Shown here piece after piece: positions 1 through 10,000 of a DNA stretch of 64,000 nucleotides. Each line of letters starts with the position of its first letter. Positions within the stretch are counted from its first letter, which is position 1. Source of the stretch: Bacteroidetes bacterium ADurb.Bin008 (GTDB taxonomy: Bacteria; Bacteroidota; Bacteroidia; Bacteroidales; Tenuifilaceae); the NCBI GenBank assembly GCA_002071445.1, contig MWFE01000062.1:62001-126000 (forward strand). Direction: 5' to 3'. Position numbers and translations under genes: made by a program. The notes beneath the pieces were generated by a model. The model saw only the letters and a list, made by a program, of their open reading frames with translations. It ran no database searches and was not told the DNA's origin.

Positions 1-1
1 A

Positions 2-829
2 AGGAACCTCAGGATTTTTGGCGATACCATAAACTATTACAGAAATGAAAAATATGCCGAGGTTAGGTGTAACCCTTTTATCTTCTCAGTATCCGACGAT
101 GGTGATTCGTTGTACCTGAAGGCTGATCTGTTCACTGCCATTACTGTTGACGACACGCTAAGTGCGGATAGTTCGCATAATATATTTTATGCATACAGGA
201 ATGTTGCCTTTTTTCGTAATGATTTTCAGGGAGTTTGCGATTCCATGGTTTTCCACGGCGGCGATTCCATTCTACATATGTACAACAAACCGGTTCTTTG
301 GAACGACGACAATCAGCTGAGTGCAAGCTATATAAGTTTTGCCATAAGAAATCAGCTGATTGACCGGATGTATATGACAGGCTCTTCGTTTGTATGCTCC
401 CAAGAGGATACTGCCCAGTTTAATCAGATAAAAGGGAAGGATATGCTGGGGTATTTTAATAAGGGCAGGTTATATAAACTGGATGTTGAAGGGAATGCAG
501 AAACGGTTTACTTTGCCAGGGATAAGGGTGTGCTTTCGGCGGTAAATAGGGCTGAAGGGAGCAGGCTTACCATAAATCTGAAGAAGAATAAGGTAACCAG
601 CATTATGTTCAAGGAAAAACCGCAGGCAACGCTTTTTCCCATTGATAAAGCCGAAATCGAGGACATATTCATCAAAGGATTTATTTGGCAAAATGAAAAA
701 CGACCTGCCATTATCGATGTCGTACCCAAAGGGATTGACATTGATTTCTTTTCAGATTATTATTCTAAGGCTAATGCTTTCCGCAATCGGAAAACAAAAC
801 CGGCTGAATCGTTAAATGAGCAATTCTAA
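2..829 (+). CDS. OstA-like protein, 3' part
   Basis: The reading frame is open from the first bases of the window, so the 5' end lies outside; about 275 residues and the stop are present. The sequence resembles the C-terminal part of Bacteroidota OstA-like proteins, which share the LptA/LptD N-terminal beta-jellyroll used in lipopolysaccharide transport: repeated short strands of the form DSLTY..AD, a VLWNDDNQLSA segment and a FNQIKGKDMLGYF segment. The likely role is periplasmic LPS transport or outer-membrane biogenesis, inferred from the family. No transmembrane segment is seen in this part. An in-frame TTG at 110 is internal, not a start. No clear terminator follows. Confidence 0.8.
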   Translation, partial: RNLRIFGDTINYYRNEKYAEVRCNPFIFSVSDDGDSLYLKADLFTAITVDDTLSADSSHNIFYAYRNVAFFRNDFQGVCDSMVFHGGDSILHMYNKPVLWNDDNQLSASYISFAIRNQLIDRMYMTGSSFVCSQEDTAQFNQIKGKDMLGYFNKGRLYKLDVEGNAETVYFARDKGVLSAVNRAEGSRLTINLKKNKVTSIMFKEKPQATLFPIDKAEIEDIFIKGFIWQNEKRPAIIDVVPKGIDIDFFSDYYSKANAFRNRKTKPAESLNEQF

Positions 830-874
830 GGGCAGTGAACTATTGCTGTGGTAGTTTGATGCAATTATCGAATC

Positions 875-1096
875 CTAATATTCATCCTCGTTGAAGAAAA
901 AATCTTCCTTCGTAGGATAATCGGGCCAGATATCCTCAATGCTATCGTATATGTCACCTTCATCCTCAAGTTCTTGCAGATTTTCAATCACTTCAAGGGG
1001 AGCTCCCGAACGTATAGCATAGTCGATAAGTTCTTCTTTGGTGGCCGGCCAAGGGGCATCCTCCAGTTTCGATGCCAATTCAAGTGTCCAATACAT
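875..1096 (-). CDS. DUF2795 domain small acidic protein
   Basis: A 73-residue acidic protein without signal peptide or membrane segment. It matches the DUF2795 family of Bacteroidota in length and in the core PWPATKEELIDYAIRSGAP, followed by an acidic tail ending FFFNEDEY. The function of the family is unknown to me; it is probably cytoplasmic. It faces the OstA-like gene convergently and follows the adenosyltransferase gene on the same strand, but a -7 type promoter (1156-1163) in the gap suggests its own transcript. Confidence 0.85.
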   Translation of the reverse strand: MYWTLELASKLEDAPWPATKEELIDYAIRSGAPLEVIENLQELEDEGDIYDSIEDIWPDYPTKEDFFFNEDEY

Positions 1097-1155
1097 GGGT
1101 GTATATTTAATTAAACAATTGAATGTCAGTAAATTGTATATTTTTTGTATTTTTG

Positions 1156-1163
1156 CAAATATA
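1156..1163 (-). promoter_or_regulatory. Bacteroidota -7 promoter element for the DUF2795 gene
   Basis: On the minus strand this reads TATATTTG, matching TAnnTTTG, about 60 bp before the ATG at 1096 and between two genes on the same strand. No good -33 element is seen. The surrounding A+T-rich sequence makes a chance match possible. Confidence 0.4.
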
Positions 1164-1176
1164 TAAAAAAAAATAA

Positions 1177-1725
1177 TTAAACCTTAGGATGCCATTTTAT
1201 TTGATCTATTTTTAATTCTTTTGCTAAATAACGGGATAGTACAAAAAAGAAATCGCTGAGACGATTAAGATATTTAGTCACGGTTTCAGGTACTGGAGTA
1301 TCATTGGCCAATTTTACAGCCGTGCGCTCTGCCCTCCGGCAAATCGTACGGGCAACATGGCACAGGGAGATCGCCGGGTGCCCTCCGGGCAGGATAAAAC
1401 CTGACAAGGGCTCCAGTTCACTTTCCATTGTATCGATGCGCTGTTCCAAAAATTGGATGTCCTCCTGCAAAACTTGTGGGATTTTCACTTGACAGTCGGA
1501 ACAGTCGGCCGCAAGGATGGAAGCACAGCTCATCAGGCGGTCGAGGATATGCTCAAGAATATCCTTATGCAACGGGTCAATTTCCTGATCGTGAAGCAGT
1601 GCAACAAATGCCATCAGTTCATCTACTGTCCCATACGCCTCAATGCGCAAATGGTACTTGGGTACTCGATTCCCTCCTATTAAGGAGGTACTTCCCTTAT
1701 CGCCGGTTTTTGTGTATATCTTCAC
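1177..1725 (-). CDS. cob(I)yrinic acid a,c-diamide adenosyltransferase, PduO type
   Basis: 182 residues, the usual length for PduO-type ATP:cob(I)alamin adenosyltransferases, which add the adenosyl group to make coenzyme B12 in the cytoplasm. The N-terminus carries the ATP-binding signature TKTGDKGSTSLIGG (residues 5-18). The later helical part has RTICRRAERTAV, containing the conserved Arg/Glu residues of the trimeric four-helix-bundle fold. It starts 28 bp after the LolD-type ATPase gene on the same strand and may be co-transcribed. No cobalamin riboswitch precedes it, although one occurs elsewhere in the window (10438). Confidence 0.93.
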   Translation of the reverse strand: MKIYTKTGDKGSTSLIGGNRVPKYHLRIEAYGTVDELMAFVALLHDQEIDPLHKDILEHILDRLMSCASILAADCSDCQVKIPQVLQEDIQFLEQRIDTMESELEPLSGFILPGGHPAISLCHVARTICRRAERTAVKLANDTPVPETVTKYLNRLSDFFFVLSRYLAKELKIDQIKWHPKV

Positions 1726-1753
1726 GGTAATACGGTATTTTAAACCGCTAAAA

Positions 1754-2482
1754 CTATTCTGAAATAGTAACTTCCTGTCTGGTCACGGGATTGGGGTTAA
1801 TCTCATCCGATTCGATTAATCCATCGCGCAGCCGCACAATCCTGCGTGCGTGCCTTGCAATATCCTCCTCGTGGGTAACCACAATTATCGTATTGCCCTG
1901 TTTGTAGATATCCTCAAACAGATTCATTATATCGATGGATGTCTTTGAGTCGAGGTTTCCGGTGGGCTCATCGGCTAATATAATGGCGGGATTGTTGACC
2001 AGCGCACGGGCAACTGCCACCCTTTGGCGTTGTCCGCCTGACAATTCATTTGGTCTATGCTCCATCCTGTCGTTTAATCCAACGTTCGTCAGCGATTTGG
2101 TGCCGGAAATAACCCTGTCGGGCTTGCTTACACCGGCATATACCAATGGCAGCATTACATTCTCCAATGCGGTGTAGCGTGGAAGCAGATTGAAGGTTTG
2201 GAACACGAACCCTATTTCCCTGTTTCGGATTTCAGCCAGCTGATCATCCTCCATTTTGCTCACATCCGTTCCGTTGAGTACATACTTTCCCGAAGTAGGC
2301 GTGTCGAGGCAGCCAAGTATGTTCATTAGGGTAGATTTACCCGAACCCGAAGGCCCCATGATGGCCACATATTCATTCTTGTAAATTTTGAGCGAAACCC
2401 CCTCAAGTGCCTTTACGACAACGGTACCAACCTTATAATACTTCTTTATATCGGTGATGTCGATTAACAATTCTTTATTCAT
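1754..2482 (-). CDS. ABC transporter ATP-binding protein, LolD/MacB type
   Basis: 242 residues. Walker [10 protein letters not shown] at 43-51, Q-loop Gln95 in [10 protein letters not shown], signature LSGGQRQR at 147-154, Walker B IILADEP at 167-173 and switch His in VVTHEED. The [20 protein letters not shown] stretch is typical of the LolD/MacB/FtsE-like group, which powers mechanotransmission permeases moving lipoproteins or other substrates out of the inner membrane. No permease gene is adjacent in the window, so the substrate cannot be named. It lies between a methyltransferase gene (51 bp upstream) and the adenosyltransferase gene. Confidence 0.93.
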   Translation of the reverse strand: MNKELLIDITDIKKYYKVGTVVVKALEGVSLKIYKNEYVAIMGPSGSGKSTLMNILGCLDTPTSGKYVLNGTDVSKMEDDQLAEIRNREIGFVFQTFNLLPRYTALENVMLPLVYAGVSKPDRVISGTKSLTNVGLNDRMEHRPNELSGGQRQRVAVARALVNNPAIILADEPTGNLDSKTSIDIMNLFEDIYKQGNTIIVVTHEEDIARHARRIVRLRDGLIESDEINPNPVTRQEVTISE

Positions 2483-2533
2483 AATGACAATTCGTTAGCT
2501 TAATAAAATATGTGTCTATGACTGATTTACCAT

Positions 2534-3331
2534 TTAAAGGTTTATTGTGAAATGCTGTTTTGACATCCCCGGCTTAAAAAGAAGTATTCCAAAATTGAAG
2601 AGGTCGAGGCTCAACGATACGCTTTTGTGCTCCGAAACGATTTGCCAGGTTTTAAACATTTCCCGGCTCCACCGGATATCGTCAAATACAAACACAGAAT
2701 TTTCGTGTCTCATCTTGTTGCAAAGTTTGAAATATCGCAGGGTGGGTTCCGATTTGTGATTGCCATCGAAAAAAATCAAATCGAAGGTTAATCCTTCGCC
2801 CGCAAGTTTTAGCAGCGAATGTTCAAAGTCACCTTCCATCAGTTCAATGTTGTTGCATTCCATGGTTTCAAAGGTCTTTTTAGCATGGGATATTCGCTGT
2901 TTGTCCCCTTCTAATGTGATAATCTTTGCCCAGGGGCATGCTTTGGATAGATATAACGTGCTGATTCCGATAGATGTGCCTAATTCCAAAACAGATTTAG
3001 CATCTAACCATTTAGCCAGGCGGTATAAAAAAGCACCATGCTTTGAGTTTACGGACGAAGTACGGGCTAATTCCCCCAAGGTGAGAATTTTGGTTCCTCT
3101 GGTTGCTCTCGCTCCGTGCGTGCTTGCGCCTACCAAAAGTTTAGATTTTTGCAAATCGTCCCTAAATGCTTCAATGGCTTTCACATTGTGGTCTGTTTCG
3201 TTTTCATGGATTACCTCTCGGGCAAATCGGTAAACGAATGGCGAATGGATACCATGCCCTTTTGACGACTTGGCGTTGAGTTTATGCAACAGGTATTGCT
3301 TTGCAACTTTTACTTTATGCCCTGTTTCCAT
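2534..3331 (-). CDS. class I SAM-dependent methyltransferase (O-methyltransferase-like)
   Basis: 265 residues. Rossmann motif I ELGTSIG at 116-122, an acidic residue ending the second strand in ITLEGD, and DLIFFDGNHKSEPTLRYF in the position of the metal/substrate loop of catechol O-methyltransferase-like enzymes. The N-terminus HGIHSPFVYRFAREVI is a hallmark of a Bacteroidota family of this type. The substrate is unknown. It is divergent from the T9SS cargo gene at 3483; the 151 bp between them is A+T-rich and has an inverted repeat CGTAAT-ATA-ATTACG at 3391-3405. Confidence 0.85.
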   Translation of the reverse strand: METGHKVKVAKQYLLHKLNAKSSKGHGIHSPFVYRFAREVIHENETDHNVKAIEAFRDDLQKSKLLVGASTHGARATRGTKILTLGELARTSSVNSKHGAFLYRLAKWLDAKSVLELGTSIGISTLYLSKACPWAKIITLEGDKQRISHAKKTFETMECNNIELMEGDFEHSLLKLAGEGLTFDLIFFDGNHKSEPTLRYFKLCNKMRHENSVFVFDDIRWSREMFKTWQIVSEHKSVSLSLDLFNFGILLFKPGMSKQHFTINL

Positions 3332-3482
3332 GATGCCGAAATCAACAATTGACTGATTTAGTGATATAGTATATAAAAAAAACGTATTTTCGTAATATAA
3401 TTACGTGCAAAGGTTGTAAAAATTACACAAGCATTTTACTTTCTCAATATTATAAAAAATGTTAAAACCAAAATAGTTGATC

Positions 3483-6400
3483 ATGAAGGACATTAAATGG
3501 TATGTTTCAATTACGTTCCTGTTGATTCTTTTCAACTCATTAGGAGTTGGATTGCTTGCGCAGGACGAGGGCTGGACTGTTGTGAGCCAATGGCCGGTGA
3601 ATAACTCGGCTTCCGGTTTGGCCTATGATGGCACCTATTTTTACATTGGCACTTATGGGGTCAATGGAGGCAATGTCTATCGCTTCGATCCGACCACCGG
3701 TACCAATACCCTGCTGTTTACCGGGCCCCATAGCTATGCTTATGGCTTAACTTATGATGGCGAGTATCTCTGGACCATTGACCAGCCCTCTTCATCGTCA
3801 TCTCCTGCATTTGCCATGAAGCTTGATATGAACGGGGGTTCCCTTGCGCAATTCAACCTGCCTATGCACTACATGTCGGGTATTGCCTGGGACAATGGCA
3901 ATTTCTGGGTAGCAACCTACTACCCCGACCCGGGGATTATTCACGAGGTTGATGATCAGGGGAATCAGCTGAGTAGTTTTGTTCCTCCTGCCAATCAGCC
4001 GTGGGATCTCGCTGTCCAAGGCGATTCGCTTTGGATAATTGATTATTGGAATAATGTTATTGACGTTGTTCTGAAGGATGGCACTCCAGTTGAGTCGTTC
4101 CCCTATACTGATTATAGGGCTTCAGGAATTTGGCACGATGGAACATTTCTATGGTACATTGGCCGTGCTTCAAGTGGTGCCAGCACTTTGTATAAAGTCA
4201 ACCCCTGGGGAGGAGGAACTCCTGTAATCAGCGTACCCGCAACCCATGATTTTGGAAATGTTACCCTTTCCGAAACGGCTACGTGGAATATACAGATTGG
4301 CAATAACGGAACTGGCGCCCTTGAGATAAGCAATATCACCTTCTCAGGGGATAATACGTTCTATGTTGAAGAACCTAACTTCCCATATTCCGTTGATGTT
4401 GGAGGTTCGGTTACGCTTACCATAGTGTTTGAACCCAATTCCATAGCCGAGTATGTGGAGTCTATGACTATCCACTCCAACGACCCGGCTAATCCCGAAA
4501 AGGTTATAGAACTCCGCGGAGCGGGACTATTCGATGGCGCGTATATTACCGGAGTTCAGGAAAGCATTGATTTTGGAATTGTAAGGATGAACTCAACCAG
4601 CAGAAAGTATCTGCACGTAAAGAATATGGGTAACATTAACCTGGTTTTGGATTCCATGAACTTTTCAAGCGACTATTTTTTCATGGACGAATCGGTGGCA
4701 CTACCTCTGACTGTATTGCCGGTACAATCGGTGGAATTGCCCATATGGTTTTGGCCAAAAAATGCCGGAGGGATTAATGAGACCCTAACGTTGACTTTTA
4801 ATAACGATGAACAGTCGCCTCTTGATGTAGAGGTTAAGGGCACCGCAGATGACACTCCGCTCGCCCTGGGCGATATTATCTGGGAACATCAGTTCACCGG
4901 AACTACGGAGTATAATCCCAGGGCCATCATGCCGCTTGCAGATATTACAGGTGATGGCGTGCAGGAGGTGGTGGTGGGAACACGAGATCACATGATAAGC
5001 CTTTTCAACGGGAATTCCAGCGGTTCTCCCGATTTGCTCTGGGAAAGTGAAGTGGGAATTGTGGAATATGCCAAGGGCATCGCATGTCTGGATGACATCA
5101 ACGATGATGACGCGCCTGATATCGTGGTCGGTACCGCTTGGGGAGATCGGACGGTTACTGCACTCAGCGGGAAAACAGGCGAAATTCTATGGCGTTTCAA
5201 TACAAATCAGTATGGATCCGGGGGGTGGGTTTACATGGTAAGCGTGAAATACGATTACAATGGCGATTGTTTTATGGATGTACTGGCTGCTACCGGTGAC
5301 GATGGGTATAATACAGGGCCAAGGCGGGTTTTTCTACTCAATGGAAAGAACGGACAAAAGATATGGGATACTTTTTTAAATGCCAGCGTTTACTCTGTTT
5401 TATCCATCGATGACATAAATGGCGACGGGGTTCCCGATGTGTTGGCCGGAGCCACTTCACCTGCCGAAAAGGGTATGGTATATGCTTTGAATGGTGTTAA
5501 TGGCAATGTTATTTGGCAAAAGGAAACAGCCGGAACAGCAGTGTGGGCTCTGGAGCAAATAGACGACATTACCGATGACGGTGTTGCCGATGTTATTGTG
5601 GGAACTTTTAATGGCGTTTACTACTTGCTCGATGCTACCAATGGACAGATTGAAGCAGAGGGATCACTCGGTTCATCCATAATACTCAATTTTTGGATAG
5701 CCGGCGATTTGAATGGTGATGGTTATGTGGATATTCTTCCTGCCCATTCTACAGTAAAAAATGTGGTGGCCATATCAGGTCTTGATGGGCAAATATTGTG
5801 GTCAACACAGGTTTCCGATCAGCCCTGGAGCGTCATCCCGCTTAACGATATTTCGGGCGATGGCATACCCGATCTTGCCGTTGGCACCCTTTATATGCAG
5901 AATAATCTCTATTTTATTGAAGGGGCTGAAGGTGACATACTGAAAACAATCCCAATGACAGGTGCTGTGGATGTTATCATGAGTGTGGCCGATATCACCG
6001 GCGATTACTCCATGGAGGTTGTAACCGGAACGCGCGATGGGAAGTTAAAGGTTTTCTCGGGAGGACTGGACGCAGCAATTCCCCGATCGGATGTTACATT
6101 CCATGTAACCGAAGCGGATACCCCTACCAATAACCTTCAGGATGCCACCGTTGTAATTATCGAAACCGCAGAATCAGACCAAACCGATGAGGATGGTATG
6201 GTGGTTTTCTCGTTAACCGATGGAAACTATACTTACACGGTGTCCAAAGAGGGGTACTTTTCTGCAGAGGGTAATTTTACAATAGATGGGGAAAATCTTT
6301 TGGTTGAAGTAGCACTCACTGTGGATAATACCGGCGTCACTGTATTGCCCCAATCGCAGCTGTTGAGGGCATATTGCTACCCCAACCCAATGAGCACCTA

Positions 6401-6635
6401 CACCAATATTACCTTCACGCTAACACAAGACGAACAGGTTAAGGTGTTGATATACGACGTAAATGGCTCTGTCATTCGGGTTTTTGAAAGCCAAATGTAT
6501 TATGCAGGAGAAAATCATCTTATATGGGATGGACGCAATCAGCGTGGCGGAGTTGTACCCAATGGAATGTATTTCTTCGAATTGGTGACAACCAATAAGT
6601 CGTTTAGAGATCGAATACTGATTTTAAGAGACTAA
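3483..6635 (+). CDS. T9SS-secreted FG-GAP/PQQ-propeller protein with sorting domain
   Basis: About 1050 residues. A signal peptide ends at LLAQ (about residue 26). Next come a propeller-like segment (about 30-245), two Ig-like choice-of-anchor-D domains (about 245-455), then about eight FG-GAP/PQQ-like blades (about 460-870) each with a Ca-loop such as DINGDGVPD or DITGDGVQE, a carboxypeptidase-regulatory-like domain (about 875-950), and a T9SS type A sorting domain with YPNPMSTYTNITF and the end GMYFFELVTTNKSFRDRILILRD. The architecture suggests a cell-surface or released protein; ligand unknown. The ATG at 3483 is preferred to an upstream TTG at 3477 because it begins a normal signal peptide. 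A hairpin terminator follows at 6720. Confidence 0.88.
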   Translation: MKDIKWYVSITFLLILFNSLGVGLLAQDEGWTVVSQWPVNNSASGLAYDGTYFYIGTYGVNGGNVYRFDPTTGTNTLLFTGPHSYAYGLTYDGEYLWTIDQPSSSSSPAFAMKLDMNGGSLAQFNLPMHYMSGIAWDNGNFWVATYYPDPGIIHEVDDQGNQLSSFVPPANQPWDLAVQGDSLWIIDYWNNVIDVVLKDGTPVESFPYTDYRASGIWHDGTFLWYIGRASSGASTLYKVNPWGGGTPVISVPATHDFGNVTLSETATWNIQIGNNGTGALEISNITFSGDNTFYVEEPNFPYSVDVGGSVTLTIVFEPNSIAEYVESMTIHSNDPANPEKVIELRGAGLFDGAYITGVQESIDFGIVRMNSTSRKYLHVKNMGNINLVLDSMNFSSDYFFMDESVALPLTVLPVQSVELPIWFWPKNAGGINETLTLTFNNDEQSPLDVEVKGTADDTPLALGDIIWEHQFTGTTEYNPRAIMPLADITGDGVQEVVVGTRDHMISLFNGNSSGSPDLLWESEVGIVEYAKGIACLDDINDDDAPDIVVGTAWGDRTVTALSGKTGEILWRFNTNQYGSGGWVYMVSVKYDYNGDCFMDVLAATGDDGYNTGPRRVFLLNGKNGQKIWDTFLNASVYSVLSIDDINGDGVPDVLAGATSPAEKGMVYALNGVNGNVIWQKETAGTAVWALEQIDDITDDGVADVIVGTFNGVYYLLDATNGQIEAEGSLGSSIILNFWIAGDLNGDGYVDILPAHSTVKNVVAISGLDGQILWSTQVSDQPWSVIPLNDISGDGIPDLAVGTLYMQNNLYFIEGAEGDILKTIPMTGAVDVIMSVADITGDYSMEVVTGTRDGKLKVFSGGLDAAIPRSDVTFHVTEADTPTNNLQDATVVIIETAESDQTDEDGMVVFSLTDGNYTYTVSKEGYFSAEGNFTIDGENLLVEVALTVDNTGVTVLPQSQLLRAYCYPNPMSTYTNITFTLTQDEQVKVLIYDVNGSVIRVFESQMYYAGENHLIWDGRNQRGGVVPNGMYFFELVTTNKSFRDRILILRD

Positions 6636-6719
6636 ATTTGCAATTGTGCATTTGATTGATATTGAGTTCGTTGAATAGAAGTCAGCTTAGCTGTTGAACT
6701 GAATAATACTAACATAGTT

Positions 6720-6763
6720 AACCCATTAAAGCGGATGAACCAACCGTTTTAATGGGTTATTTT
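6720..6763 (+). terminator. rho-independent terminator after the FG-GAP protein gene
   Basis: A 15-bp stem (6720-6734 with 6744-6758, one G-T pair) encloses a 9-base loop and is followed by ATTTTAAT. It is 85 bp past the stop at 6635 and upstream of the next plus-strand gene. The arms read AACCCATTAAAGCGG and CCGTTTTAATGGGTT. Confidence 0.7.
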
Positions 6764-7048
6764 AATAAGTATCTCAATGAGGTGTAATGTACTTGGAGTA
6801 TCCTATGATAACCTTTTCAGAACTGTCATTTGGTAAACATTTGACAGTAAGATTTTACACAATCAATAAGACCTTAATCATTTACAATACAAATTACCGG
6901 AAGACTATAAAAAAAGAGGATTTATCTTTAAAAAGTAGCCATTTTCAATTTTTATGGGATATATTTAGGGCATATTTCCCAAACCATAAGAAGTGTTGTT
7001 GTTACTAAGTAAGGTAGTTGTTTTAGTTGTTCGATATTACGGGTGGTT
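6764..7048. other. A+T-rich gap before the SpoIIE sensor gene
   Basis: The whole gene-free stretch is 6636-7048. Apart from the terminator it contains only a short open frame (6787-7008) with no family resemblance and biased composition. I see no RNA gene, no clear TAnnTTTG element and no repeat. Confidence 0.5.
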
Positions 7049-10000
7049 ATGAAATACTTTGCTCTTATAATAAGCTTCTTACTGTTGCCCATCGCTTCAG
7101 CTTTTTCAGTTTCGGATGAATTGGGTAGTTTTCCTTACAGGAATTTCCTCTATAACGAATATCATGGCCATTTTCAAAATTGGGCTATAGTTCAGGACCA
7201 TAGAGGGATCATATACGTTGCCAATAACAATGGAATTCTTGAGTACGATGGGCGGAACTGGTCTCTTATTCCGGTGAATAATGCAGTCTGTAGATCATTG
7301 GATGTAGATGAATCGGGGCGGGTTTGGGTTGGCGCCTTGAATGAGATGGGCTACCTTGCACCTGATTCAGAAGGGGCCATGTCATTCCATTCTGTTCTGC
7401 ATGTTCTTGATCAGGAGGAACCCATTGGCCTTGTTCGTCAGATATATGCCACGAAAAATGGTATTTACTTCTGTACTAATGGCTGCATTTTCCGGATTAA
7501 GGGGAATCAGCTGAGGAAATGGTATCCTAAGACTTATTTTCACAGAACCTATTGTGTGGCCGATACTATTCTTTCGTTTCAGCCCGATGTTGGTTTGACT
7601 GCCATGCAAGGTGACACCATGGTTATGGTGAAGGGTGCAGAAAGATTAGAGAAAACCCGCATATACACCATCCTCCCTTACGATGCCACAAGGATACTCA
7701 TCGGTACACAATCCGAGGGATTGTTTCTGTTGGAGGTGAAGACAAATTGCGAAGGTGAATCCGCAGGCAAGAACTTATTAGAACCTTTTAAAACCTCAAA
7801 CGACCCCTTTTTCAAAGAGAATTGGATATATAATGGTTTAAGATTGCCCAATGGATGGTATGCCATTGCTACCTATCGTGGTGGCGCGGTTGTTTTAAAT
7901 GAAAAAGGTCAGGTATTACAATATATCGGTAAGGAGCAAGGCATGCAGGATGAAACGGTGTGGAATATTGCATGCGATAGTCAGGATAATATTTGGCTCG
8001 CCTTAAACAACGGTATTTCCTATTCTGCCCTGATTTCACCCATTACGAAATGGGATTCCAATTCAGGACTGCAAGGTGTTTTGCAGTCGGTAAACCGTTA
8101 TCAGGGGGTGCTTTATGTAAGTTCAAATACAGGAGTTTATTACCTCGAAAGGAAGAATTTCAAAAAAATAGATGGCATTTTTAACCTTTCATGGAACATT
8201 TCGGTGGTTAAATCAGCCGATGGTAAGGAGACTGCATTTGTGGCTACTGGTGACGGGGTTTATCAACTTGAAAATAAAAAGGCAAAAAAAATTAACAATG
8301 CCCCTGCATACATGGTTTATCAATCGAAATACCATAAAAATATTTTATTTATTGGACTTTACGAGGGCATTGGGGTCATGTCCTATAAGGGTGGAAAATG
8401 GCATTATTTAGGCAGGATAGAAGGAATTGATGAAATGGTGCCTTTTTTAACAGAGGATGATGATGGCAATTTGTGGCACACGGCATACAACAAATATATT
8501 GTTCGTGTTGCAATATCACATCCTGCCGAGTTGAAATATGACAGCAGGGAAGAGTTTGTCCAATTGCCGTATAGTGCAACGCCAAATACTGAAACAAAGC
8601 TAATTAATCTGAATGGTCAAATAAAGCTGACTACTGACAAGGGGTTGGCTTTTTACAATGCCGATACAAAAAGGTTTGAACCGGATTCGTCACTGGGAAC
8701 TGAGTTTACCACAGGAAATACGGGGATTACTATTTTCAACCTGGATTCATTTTACAATTTATGGTTCGAATCGCTTAAAGAACCTTATACACAGAGCATT
8801 GAAAGAGCCGTTTTCAATCCCGAAGGCTTTTTTATTCGATTGACCAGCGAGTTGAATGAAATCCCAAATAGTAATTTTTATGATGTCCATACCGATAACG
8901 ATGGCGTCTCTTGGATTACAAGTGCCGATGGTTTATATCGCTTCGACCCGAGTGTTGATAAAAAGGGTCGCAAAATACCTTCCGTAGTCATTCGTAGGGT
9001 TGTTGATGCTCAAAAGCATACCATCTTTAAGGGGGCTTTTCCTCGTTTTTGTGGCGATGAGTTTTTCCTATGCACAGGTACTGAACAGCAGGTAAGAGAC
9101 ATTCCGGCAATACCATATACAAGCAATTCATTAACCTTTACTTTTACATCCCCCTTCTTTGGACAGGAGGCAAAAATGCTGTATTCGTACATGCTGGAAG
9201 GGTATGAAAAGGATTGGTCGGAGTGGACTACTTCGAATACAAAGGATTATACTAATCTCCCCCACGGAAAATACCGTTTCTTGGTCAAAGCGCTAAGCGC
9301 ATACGAGGTAGAGAGTAACGTGGCCGCTTTCTCATTTTCAATTCGGCGCCCATGGTTTCATCATCCCCTGATTTATGTGCTGTACATTGTAATCTGTGCG
9401 TCAATCATCTATTTAATTGTTTTTCTCAATGCCAAACGGCTTACTGCGATAAATCGCAGGCTTCATAAACTGGTTGAAAAGAGGACGCAGGAGATTCTGC
9501 TGAAGCAGCAGGATATAATAGAGAAAAATGCCATGTTGGAAAAACAGAAAGAACGAATATTGGCACAGAATGAAGAGTTGATGTATGTGAACATGCAAAC
9601 TAATGCCAGTATTCAGTATGCGTTAACCATCCAGCAAGCTATTTTGCCCGAAAAGAAAACCCTTCACCTATATTTCGAGCATTTCGTTATTTACCGGCCA
9701 AGAGATGTGGTATCGGGCGATTTTTACTGGTTCTCCTACATTCCTCCAAGAAATAACATGGCGGCCAAAAAGGTATTTGCCATTGCCGATTGCACGGGAC
9801 ATGGGGTGCCGGGGGCGTTTATGAGCATGATTGGTAGTAGGATGCTCAGTGAAATAGTTAACGAACGAGGCGTTACCGACCCGTCTCAAATTTTACACGA
9901 ACTCAACATTATGCTCAATCTTGTTCTGCACCAGGAGTCAACTGAAAACTTTGACGGAATGGATGTTGCGTTATGTACCATAGAAATTACATCTAATAAT

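Noticed and set aside
3391..3405. Inverted repeat CGTAAT-ATA-ATTACG as an operator
   Set aside because: A short A+T-rich palindrome in a divergent gap; no second copy found to support a regulator site.
6787..7008. 73-codon plus-strand open frame upstream of the SpoIIE sensor gene
   Set aside because: Composition is A+T-driven, no ribosome site or family resemblance, and it ends in CCCY; treated as chance.
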